A stretch of 64,000 nucleotides of DNA. Origin: Didemnitutus sp041906465 (GTDB lineage: Bacteria > Verrucomicrobiota > Verrucomicrobiia > Opitutales > Opitutaceae). The stretch spans positions 1 through 64,000 of the forward strand of contig JAYRJE010000006.1 of the NCBI GenBank assembly GCA_041906465.1. The letters are read 5' to 3'. This document shows positions 26,201 to 38,200 of this stretch, piece by piece (the first letter of the stretch is position 1; every line of letters begins with the position of its first letter). The notes beneath the pieces were generated by a model. That model worked only from the letters and a program-made list of their open reading frames with translations, was not told the origin of the DNA and made no database searches. The translations under genes and the position numbers were made by a program.

Positions 26201-29200
26201 TCGGCGACGGCTCCACCACCGCTCGCATCTCCCCCGTGTCCATCGCCACCGGGGTAACCCAAATCGCCGCCGGCTACTCGCACTCCCTGTTCCTGAAAGC
26301 CGACGGTTCACTCTGGGCCATGGGCTCGAACAGCACCGGTGAACTTGGCGACGGTTCAACTAACCCACGCAACTCGCCCGTCCCCATCGCCACGGGCGTG
26401 GCGCAGATCGCCGCCGGCGGCTCGCACAGCTTCTTCATCAAAACCGACGGCACCCTCTGGGCCATGGGCAGCAACGGCAGCGGCCAACTCGGCGACGGCT
26501 CCATCATCCAACGCAACTCCCCCGTCCAGGTTGCCATCGGGGTGGCGGCCGCGACCGCCGGCGGCTCCTACAGCCTCTTCGTCAAAACCGACGGCTCCCT
26601 CTGGGGCATGGGCAGCAACTTCAACGGGCAACTCGGCGACGGCTCCACCACCCAGCGCAACTCCCCCGTCCAGATCACCACCGGCGTCTCCGCCGTCTCC
26701 TCACACCCCTCGTCGACGCACACCGTCTTCGTGAAAACCGACGGCTCGCTCTGGGCCGCCGGCTACAATGGCAGCGGCCAACTCGGCAATGGCAGCACTG
26801 GCAGCACCTATTCCACCCCCATTCAGGTCGCCACCGGCGTCTCTGCCGCCTGGACGGGCGGCAGCCATACGCTCTACCGCAAAACCGATGGCTCCCTCTG
26901 GGGCATGGGCTCCGGCGCCTCCGGTGAACTCGGCGACACCGCCTCCGCCACTGTTGCCGTGCGCCTCGAGGACAACGTCCTTTTCGCCGCCGCAGGATCC
27001 GGCGTGAGCTGCATCGCCAGCGCCGACGGCTCCCTCTGGGGGATCGGCGATAATGGCACCTCCCAATTCGGGCCCCCCAGCCCATTCGTTCGCTCCGCGT
27101 CAGTTCTCGTCGGCCCTGGTGATAAAATCGCTGCCACCTCGAGCTCCGTCTTCATCCTGAAGGCCGACCAGACTCTCTGGGCGGTTGGCGCCGTGCCTAT
27201 CAGCGGCACCTACTCCGCGCTCACCCAGATCGCGACCGACGTCACGTCGATCACCGCCTACAACTTGGCCTGCCTCTTCACGAAGAGCGACGGCACGCTC
27301 TGGGGCCTCGGTTCCGCCTCCGGCGGCCAATTCGGCACCGGCGCCACCAACAACAGCTCGGTCCCACTGCTCCTCGCCACGGACGTCGCCGCCGCCAGCC
27401 TCGGCAACAACCACTCGGCCATCATCAAGACCGACGGCACCCTCTGGACCAGCGGCAACAACGGCAACGGCCAACTCGGTGACGGCACGACCACGAGCCG
27501 CTTCAGCTTCGCCCAAGTCGCCACGGGCGTCACCGCAGTTTCGGCCGGCGGGCAATCCTACACCTTGTTCATCAAAACCGATGGCTCGCTCTGGGCCATG
27601 GGCTGGAACGGCAGCGGCCAGCTCGGCGACGGCTCCACCACCCAACGCAATTCCCCGGTGCAGATCGCCACCGGGGTCGCCCAGGTCTCCGCCGGCTATT
27701 CGCATGCCCTCTTCGTCAAAACCGACGGCTCCCTCTGGGGCATGGGCAACAACTCCTCCGGCCAACTCGGCGACGGCTCCTTCGCCAACCGCCCGACGCC
27801 CATCCCGATCGCCACGGACGTTCGCACCGCTTCCGCCGGCAACGCCCACAGCACCTTCGTCAAAACCGACGGCACCGTCTGGACCATGGGCTCCAACGGC
27901 AGCGGCCAACTCGGCGACGGCACCTTGACCAGCCGGTCCCTCCCGGTCCGCGTCGGCCGCGGTGCCGTCGACGCCTTCGCGGCGAACAGCCAGACCTTCT
28001 TCGTATTCGGTGCGGCCGGCGTCCCCGAGTCCAACAAAGTCGATCCCACCCTCACGTGGTCGCCCGGGCCGATCCTCTCCGGCTATCCGCTGGGCGCCGA
28101 GCACTTCAATGCCACGGCCGATGTCCCCGGCACCTTCACCTACTCGCCCGCCGCCGGCACCATTTACGAGGCCAACGCCACCGTCACCCTCACCGCGGCG
28201 TTCCGCCCCGCCGATGCCGCCGCGTATGCCCCCGTGACCGCGACCCGCAGCACCACGGTGCTCCTCGCGCCCGTCACTCCGCCGAACCGCACCCTCGGCA
28301 GCGGCAGCGGCTCCTACTCCCTCACGCTCCACACCGTCGGCGCGTGGACCGCCACGAGCAACGCCGCCTGGGCCACGCTTTCGCGCACCTCCGGCAACGG
28401 CGGCAGCGTCCTCGAGATCGCCGTCACCGCCAACACCACCGGCGCTGACCGCACCGCCACGATCACCGTCAACGGCGTCGCGCACACGATCACCCAAAAG
28501 GCCAACGCCAACACCCTCTGGGGCGTCGGCTACAACGCCAACAACGAGCTCGGCTTCACCTCTACGCCGTGGGTTCCAACGGCCGTCGCCACCCATGTCC
28601 GGTTCGTCTCCGCCGGCAGCTCCACCACTTACATTATCAAGAACGACGGCTCCCTCTGGGCCGCGGGCAACAACAGCTCCGGCCAGTTCGGCGACGGCTC
28701 CACGACCTCCCAGTTCTCCTTCAAGCAAATCGCCACCGATGCCTCGCTCGTCGCCGCCGGCACCAGTTCGTCTTTCGCCCTGTTCCTCAAAACCGACGGC
28801 ACCCTCTGGGCCATGGGCGCGAACGGCAGCGGCCAGCTCGGCGACGGCTCCACCATCGACCGCACTTCTCCTGTCCAAATCGCCTCCGCGGTCATCGGCG
28901 TCGCCACGGGCGGCTCGCACAGCCTCTTCGTGAAATCCGATGGCTCTCTCTGGGCCATGGGCGCGAACGGCAGCGGCCAGCTCGGCGACGGCTCCACGAC
29001 CAGCCGCCCCACACCCGTCCAGATCGCCACCGGCGTCATCAGCGCCTCCGCCCGCAACAATGTCAGCGCCTACCTCAAGTCCGACGGCTCGCTCTGGATG
29101 ATGGGCTACAACGGCAACGGCGAACTCGGCGACAGCACCACCACCAACCGCTCCACGCCCATCCAAGTCGCCACCGGCGTCTCCTCCGTGCGCGTTGGCT

Positions 29201-32200
29201 CCAACCAGACCTTCTTCCGCAAGACCGACGGCACGCTCTGGGCCACCGGCTACAACGGCAACGGCCAGTTCGGCAACGGCACCACCACCAGCGTCACCAC
29301 CCCGGTCCAGATCACCACCCCGGTCCAGATCGCCACCGATGTCGTCGCCTTCTCACCGAGTTCCACCCACGCCCTCTTTCTCACCGCCGACGGCTCCGTC
29401 CTCGGCGCCGGCTCCAACGGCAACCATCAGCTCGGCGGAGGAGCCACCACCACGCAGCCGTCTCGGTCCGTCATCACCACCGGCGCCATCGCCGTCGAAA
29501 CCAGCCCCAGCTCCGGCAGCTTCTACCTCGCCGCCGACGGCACCCTTTGGGCGATGGGCAATAATTTCTACGGTCAGCTCGGCACCGGCACCGCCTCGCA
29601 ACAGCCCCACCCCGTCGCCATCGCCGCCGACCTCGCCGCCATCGCTGCTTCCCCGACCGGTAATCACACCCTCTTCCTCGACCACGATGGCACTCTCTGG
29701 GGCGCGGGAGCGGGCGGCTCCGGCCAGCTCGGCAACGGCACCTACACCACACCCAGCCTCCCCGTCGTCGTCGCCACCGGCGTCGCATCGATGTCCGCCG
29801 GCGCCTATCACACCCTGTTCCTGAAAACCGACGGCTCCCTCTGGGCCACCGGCAGCAACGCCAACGGTCAGCTCGGCGACGGCTCCACCACCAGCCGCGG
29901 CACGCCCACGCAAATCGCCACCGGCGTCCGCACCGCCGCCGCCGGCAATTCTCACAGCCTCTTTGTCAAAACCGACGGCACCCTCTGGGCCATGGGCTAC
30001 AACGGTAACGGCCAGCTCGGCGACGGCTCCACCACCCAGCGCACCTCGCCGGTCCAAATTGCCAGCGACGTCGCCACCGTGGCCGCTGGCAGTTCTTACA
30101 GCCTCTTCGCCAAAACCGACGGCACGCTGTGGGGCATGGGCTACAACGCCAACGGACAGCTCGGCGATAGCTCGACCACGCAGCGCAACTCCCCCGTCCA
30201 AATCGCCACCGGCGTGGCTGCGATCGCCGCTGGCACCAATCACAGCCTTTTTCTTACCACCGACGGCACACTCCGCGGCATGGGCGCCAACTGGAACGGT
30301 CAGCTCAGCAATGCCTCCACCGCCACTTTCTCTTCACCCGTGACCATCGCCACCGGCGTCGTCTCTTTCGCCGCGGGCAGCTCCCACAGCCTGTTCGTTA
30401 AGACCGACGGCACGATCTGGGCCCTCGGCAGCGCCAGCAACGGCCAGCTCGGCACCGGTGACACTTCCGGCAACTTCTCCACTCCGACCAAGATCGGCAC
30501 CGGCGGCCTCCAGGTCGCAGCCGGCAGCAACCTCAGCCTCCTGCTCACCGCACCCAACGCCACTCTCGAAGCCCTGAAGCAGACGCCCACGATCGCCTGG
30601 ACACCCGCCCCGCTCTACGCCGGCGCGCTCCTCGGCGCCGCCCAGTTCAACGCCACCGCCTCCGTCGCCGGCACCTTCACCTACACGCCCGCCGTCAACA
30701 GCCTTTATAGCGCCGACCAAAGCGTCACCCTCACCGCGACCTTCACGCCGACCGACACCGCGCTCTACCGCGCCACCACCGTCACGCGCTCGCTCACCGT
30801 CGGCAGCGCCCCCGCCGTGCCCCTCCAGCGCGACCTCGGCGCCGGCCCCGGCCGCTACGTGCTCACCGTCAACGCCACCGGCACGTGGACCGCCACGAGC
30901 AGCGCCGCCTGGGTCACCCTCGATCGCACCACCGGCGAAGGCGGCGCGCAGATCCTCGTCACCATCGCCGCCAACGCCACCGGCCTCGACCGCACCGCCA
31001 CCATCACCGTCAACGGCGTCGCCCACACGATCACGCAACGCGGTTCCGGCCACACCCTCTGGGGTTTCGGCGCAAACTCCTTCCAGCAGCTCGCATTTCC
31101 CCGCACGCCGGTGGCCCCAGGCGTGGCCTTGCGCGATGTGCAGCGTGTCTTCGCGGTCACCAACGCCGTCTTCGCCCGGAAAACCGACGGCACCCTCTGG
31201 GCCGCCGGTGCCGCCTCCACTCTGCAGCTCGGCGACGGCTCCCCCCGGCCCACCTTTGTGCCGCTCACCACCGACTTCGTCGACCTTGCCGCCCACTACA
31301 ATCACGCCCTCCTGCGCAAAGCCGACGGCTCCCTCTGGGCCGTGGGCAACAACGACTCCGGTCAACTCGGCGACGGCACCACCTCGTATCGCTCGCAACC
31401 CGTCCCCATCACCACCGGCGTCGCGAAAATCGGCGTCTTCACCAACGCCAACTCCAGCGTCTGGCTCAAGTCCGACGGCACACTCTGGACCGTCGGCGCC
31501 AATTCCAACGGCCAGCTCGGCGACGGCACGACCACCGGGCGCATCACCCCCGCCCAGATCGCCAGCGACGTCACGCAGTTCGCCTGCGGCGATCGCCACC
31601 TCGTTTATCTGAAGTCGGACGGCACCGTCTGGACCGTCGGTCAAAACAACTACGGCCAACTCGGCACCGGCGACACCACCGACCGCTCCACGCCGGTGCA
31701 GGTAGCCACCGGCGCCTCTTTCGTCGAAGCGGGCGCCAACAGCACGTTCTTCCTCAAGAGCGGCACCGTTTGGGCCACGGGCAGCAACGGCAACGGCCAG
31801 CTCGGCCTCGGCACCTACTCTTCGATCAGCACCCCCGCCGCCGGCCTCTCCGGCGTGAGCGCCATCGCCGGCGGCGCCTATCACACGCTCTTCCTCAAAA
31901 CCGACGGCTCCCTCTGGGGCGCCGGATCGAACAGCGACTGGTCGTCCCTCGGCTTGCCGACCAACACCTCCCAGAGCACGCCGGTCCTGATCACCACCGG
32001 CGTCGCCGCGATCGATTGCGCCCAATCCACCAGCTACTTCGTCAAAACCGACGGCACTCTCTGGAGCACCGGCGACAACCAATCCGGGCAACTCGGCCGC
32101 GGCATCATCGGCGACAAGGCTCCCCCCGTCGTCATCGCCGGCGACGTCACCACCGTCACGGCGCACCTCGGCTCCCACGCGTTCCTCATTCGTCCCGACG

Positions 32201-35200
32201 GCACCCTCTGGAGCTGGGGCAATGGCGGCTGGGGCCAGCTCGGCCGCAGCAACAACGGCACGCTCGCTCCGAGCGCGACCGGCATCGCCTCGGTCGCTCC
32301 CGGCTCCTACCACTCGCTCTGGATCACCACCGACGGCACCCTCTACACCACCGGCAACAACGAAGGCGGCCAGCTCGGCGACGGCACCAACATCAACCGC
32401 TACACCCCGGTCCAAGTCACCACCGGCATCGCGAAAGCCGCCGCCGGTTACCGCCACAGCCTCTACCTCAAGACCGACGGCACCCTCTGGGCCACCGGCC
32501 TGAACACCTCCGGTCAACTCGGCGACGGCACCACCACCGCGCGCAACACCGCCACGCAAGTCGCCACCGGCATCGCCGACGTCGCCGCCGGCTACGAATT
32601 CAGCCTCGCCCTCACCACCGACGGCACGCTGCTCGCCACCGGCCGCAACTCCAGCGGCCAACTCGGCGACGGCACCGTCACGAGTCGGAATACGTTCACG
32701 CCCGTTACGACCGGCGTCACCGCCATCGCGGCCGGCAATGCCTTCAGCCTTTTCCGCAAGACCGACGGCACCCTCTGGGCCATGGGCTACAGCGGCTTTG
32801 GCAACGCCCCGAGCGGCAGCAACACCTCCACTGTCCCCTTGCAGATCGCCAGCAACGTCACGGAGTTCGCCGCCGGGTCCTACCACTCCGTGTTCCTCAA
32901 ATCCGATGGCTCCATCTGGGTCGTCGGCGAGAACGGCAGCCGCCAATGCATCGACAGTTCGGCGGGTTACATCGGTTCGCCTCTGCAAATCGGCACCGGC
33001 GGCCTCAAGGTCTCCGCCGGCGACAACTCCACCTACGTCCTCGCCTCCGCGACCGCCACCTTCGAAGCCCTGAAAGAAACGCCCACGATCACGTGGAATC
33101 CGGAGCCGCTTTACGCCGGAATCCCGCTCGGAGCCCGCCAGTTCAACGCCACCGCCTCCACCACCGGCACCTTCACCTACTCGCCCGCCGTCGGTGCGAT
33201 CTACCAGTCCGGCACCGTCACGCTCACCGCCACCTTCGCCCCCACCGACACCGCGCGCTACCGCAGCACGACGGTCACCCGCACCGTCGCCGTCCAACCG
33301 CTGGTCGTCGCCCCGCTCGACCGCGACCTCGGCGCCGGCGTCGGCAGCTACGTGATCAACGTCAACGCCACCGGCGCCTGGACCGCCACCACCGACGCCC
33401 CCTGGATCACCCTCGAACGCACCTCCGGCACCGGCGGCACGCAGTTCCGCGTCACTGTCGCCGCCAACTCCACCGGCATCGACCGCACCGGCACCATCAC
33501 CATCGCTGGCATCACCCACACGGTCACCCAACGCGGCACCGGCAACACCCTCTGGGGCTTCGGCTCGAACCAGGAGCAACAACTCGGCTACCCACGAGCC
33601 CCCTACGCTCCCGGCATCGCGCTGAGCGGCGTGCAGAAAGTCTTCGCAGGCAACAGCGCCGCCTTCGCCCTCAAGACCGACGGCTCCCTCTGGGCCGCCG
33701 GCGCCGCCTACACCGCTCAGCTCGGCGACGGTTCTATCTTCGGCCGCAACACCTTCGTCGCGCTCTCCGGCGGCTACGTCGAGATTGCCTCCAACGGCTC
33801 GCACAGTCTCCTGCTGAGATCCGACGGTGCGCTCTGGGCAATCGGCAACAACAACTTTGGCGAACTCGGCGACGGCACCACGAACAACCGCTCCCAACCT
33901 GTGTTCGTCGCGGCCGGCGTCGCTCAAGCCGTGGTCGGAAGCAACTTCACTGCTTGGCTCAAAACCGACGGATCCCTCTGGACCACCGGCTACAATATGT
34001 CCGGCCAGCTCGGCGACGGCACCACGAACAACCGTTCCACTCCGGTGCAAATCGCCACCGACGTCGCGCAGGTCGCCTGCGGCGAACGCCACTTGGTGTT
34101 CCTGAAGACCGACGGCACCGTCTGGACCACCGGCGAAAACACCAACGGTCAACTCGGCACCGGCGACACCACGATGCGCGCCACTCCCGTCCAAATCACC
34201 ACCGGCGCCTCCACGATCGCCGCCAGCATCTGGAGCACCTATGTAATCAAGGCCGGCGTCGTCTGGACCACTGGCTACAACTCCACCGGCCAATTCGGCA
34301 ACGGCACCACCGCGAGTTCAAACACCCTCGCCGTCGGCACCTTCACCGGGGTCGCCGCCGTCGCCCCCGGCAACAATCACACGCTGTTCCTGAAAGCCGA
34401 CGGCACCCTCTGGACCGCCGGCTCCAACAGCGATTACGCCATGGGCCTACCGACCAGCGTCTCCTACAGCACCCCCATGCAGATCGCGAGCGGCGTCACC
34501 GCCATCGCCGCCGCGAACTCGAATAGCTACTACGTCACCACCGACGGCGCGCTGTGGACCATGGGCAACAACAGCAACGGCCAGCTCGGCCGCGGCATCA
34601 TTCCCCGCGGCGTCCCCCCTGTCGCCATCGCTGGCGACGTGACTGCAGTCCGCTCCGCCGCGGGTGCCAACCACGCTCTCTTCATCCGCTCCAACGCCGA
34701 TCTCTGGGCCGTCGGCAGCAACGGCTACGGACAATTCGGCCTCGGCTCTACCAACTCCCCCGCCTCGCCTCAGGCCATCGCGACAAACGTCGCCGCCATG
34801 GCCGTCGGCGCGAGCCATTCGTTGTGGGTAAAAACCGATGGCACTCTCCTCGCCGCAGGCATCAACGGCAACGGCCAGCTGGGTGATGGTTCGACGACCA
34901 GTCGCTTCACCCCGACCGCCATCGCCACCGGTGTTGCTCAAGCAGTCGCCGGCTATGCGCATAGCCTCTTCCTGAAAACCGACGGCACACTGTGGGCCAC
35001 CGGCAACAACGACTTCGGCCAGTTGGGCACTGGCGACACCACGCGCCGGACCTCGCCGATCCAAGTTGCCACCGACATCGCCGCCATTGCCGCTGGCGGA
35101 AACTTCAGCCTCGCGCTCAAGAACGACGGCACCCTCCTCGGCGTCGGCAACAACATCTCCGGCCAACTCGGCGATGGCACGACGAGCGACCGTTCATCGT

Positions 35201-38200
35201 TCACGGCGATTACCACCGGTGTCACCGCCATCGCCGCCGGCGATAACTTCACCGTATTCCGGAAACCCGACGGCACCCTCTGGGCCATGGGCAGCTACGG
35301 CTTCGGCAACGCCGCGAACGGCAGCAGCTTTTCGTCCCGCCCCGTTCAGATCGCCAGCGACGTCACCGAGTTTGCCGCGGGCTCAAGCCACACCGTCTTC
35401 CTAAAATCCGATGGTTCCATCTGGGTCGTCGGCGACAACAACTCTGGGCAATGCGTCGACCAAACCGCCAGCTACGTAGCCACGCCGCGGCAAATCGGCA
35501 CCGGCGGCTTCAAGGTCGCCGCCGGTAGCAAGACCACCTACGTCATCACGTCCGCCGCCGGCACCTTCGAGTCGCTCAAGGCGGTTCCGGTCATCACGTG
35601 GACTCCCGCGCCGCTTGCCGCCGGCTTCCCGCTCGGCGCCGCACAGTTCAACGCCACCGCCGACGTCGCCGGCACCTTCACCTACACGCCCGCCGCCGGC
35701 TCGACCTACCTCACAGGCGCGAGCGTCACGCTGACCGCCACGTTCACCCCGACGAACACCACCACCCATCGCGCGGTCACGGTCACGCGCACGCTCACCG
35801 TGCAGACCGCGCCGCTTACCCCCGCCACCCGCGAGCTCGGCAGCGGCCACGGCTTCTACACGCTCATGGTCAACGCCACCGGCGCGTGGACCGCCGCCGC
35901 CAGCGCCGACTGGATCACGCTCTCCCGCACCTCCGGCTCCGATGGCGCCGTGCTCGAAGTGCGCGTCGCCGCCAATACCACCGGCGCCACCCGCACCGGC
36001 ACCATCACGATCGGCGGCGTCGCCCACACGATCACGCAGTCCGCCCAGGCGAACACGCTCTGGGCCTTCGGCGCCAACGACGGCGGCGCCCTCGGCCTGC
36101 CCTACGCACCGGAAACCCCGACCCGCGTCACCAACCAGGTCGCACAAGTCGCCGCGAACGGCCAGACCGTCCTCGTGCTGAAAACCGACGGCTGGCTCTG
36201 GGGCGCCGGCGAAGGCCGCTCGGGCCAGCTCGGCCTGATCTCGGCCGCCATCCGCCCCTCCCTTGTGCCCATTGCCAACAACGTCGCCACCATGGCCGCC
36301 GGTCGCAATCACACCTTGTTCGTCAAGACCGACGGCTCCCTCTGGGGCGCCGGCTACAACACCTCCGGCCAGATCGATGCCTCCGGCCAGGGCAACCTCT
36401 TCACGCCCGTCACCATCGCCACCGGCGTCGCCTCGGCATCCGCCGGCCTGAATCACACGCTCTTCCTCAAGACCGATGGATCCCTCTGGGCCATGGGCGC
36501 CAATGGCTTTGGCCAGCTCGGCGATGGCTCCACCACCAGCCGCAACCAACCGGTGCAAATCGCCACGGACGTGGTCAGCGTCGCCGCCGGCGACGAATTC
36601 AGCCTCTACGTGAAGAGTGACGGCACCGTCTGGGCCACCGGCCGCAACGACTACGGCCAGCTCGGCAACGGCAACACCACCAGCGTCACGACTCCCGTGC
36701 AAGTTGCCACGGGCGCCGCCAAAGTCTCGGTCGGTGGCGCCACCACGTTCCTCCGCAAGACCGACGGCACCCTCTGGGCCGCCGGCCTGAACAACTACGG
36801 CCAGTTCGGCAACGGCACGACCGGTGGTTTCAGTTCCAGCTTCGTCCAAATCGCCACCCACATCGACGCCGCCTGGCCGAGTTCCGGCACCGCCCTCTTC
36901 CTCCACGCGGATAAATCCCTCCGCGGCGCCGGCTCCAACAAGGCGCATCGCCTTTCGGCCTCCCAGTCCTCCGATGGCAGCATCACCACCCCGCTCCTGC
37001 TGCGGAGCAACGTCGCCAGCGCCGCCATCGGCGAAGACACCGCCTACTACCTCGACGACACCGGCGACCTCTGGAGCACCGGCGACAACAGCCTCGGTCA
37101 ACGCGCGATCGGCGTTTCCTCGTTCCAGCTCAAACCGGTCGCCGTCGCGGCCGATGTCACCGCCGTGGCGGGCGCTGAGAACTTCACCGCCTACCTGAAA
37201 TCCGACGGCTCCCTCTGGGCCCTCGGTCTCGCCACCCCGGGTGAAGGGCGCCTCAGCAGCTACCTCGAGCGCCCGAACGCCAAACAGATCGCCACCCACG
37301 TCGCCGAGATCGCCGCCAGCAGCGGCGGCACGGTTCTCTACGTCACCAAATCCGGCGAACTCTGGGGCGTCGGCGAGAATTACGCCGGCAAACTCGGCGA
37401 CGGCACCACCACCCCGCGTTATACCCCCATCGCCATCACGACCGGCGTCAGTAAAGTCGCCGCCGCCGGCAACGTTTCGCTCTTCCTCAAAACCGACGGC
37501 TCCCTCTGGGGCATGGGCGAAAACGCCTCCAGCATCCTCGGCACCGGCAACCCACCGATCGCTACGACGCCGGTCGCCATCGCCACGGGCGTCAGCTCCA
37601 TGTCCACGAGCTCGCTCACAGCCCTGTTCATCAAGACCGACGGCACCCTCTGGGGCGTCGGCTGGAACGGCATCGGCCAGCTCGGCCTCGCCGACCACTC
37701 GAACATCAGCACGCCGACCCAAATTGCCACCGGCGTCGCCCGCGCCTCCGCCGGACTGAACCTCTCGCTCTACCTCACCACCACCGGCGAACTCTGGGGC
37801 ATGGGCCCGTGGGTGCCCGGTTTCAACGGCACCAACCCCGTCCGCATCGCCACCCAAGTCACCGACTTCGCCGCCGGCGACAACACCGGCGTCTTCATCA
37901 AGTCGGACCAGACCGTCTGGACCTTCGGCAACAACAACAGCGGTGAGACGGGGCTCGGTCGCATCGACAGCACCACGCACGCGGCGACCCAGATCGGCAC
38001 CGGCGGCGTCAAGGTCGCCTCGGTCGCCGGCCGCACCTACGTGATCGGCTCGCCCACCGCGACGTTCTCGGCCCTCCAAGTTGCGCCCACGATCACCTGG
38101 TCGCCCGGCGGCCTCACCTACGGCACCGCCCTCGGCGAGGCCCAGCTGAACGCCACCGCCGACGTCCCCGGCACCTTCACCTACACGCCCACCGCCGGCA

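Noticed and set aside
30334..34293. 1319-codon minus-strand open frame under the RCC1 gene
   Set aside because: It is the antisense reading of a GC-rich tandem repeat; its glycine/alanine/valine-rich repeat mirrors the RCC1 units and has no signal peptide. The plus-strand frame explains the sequence fully.
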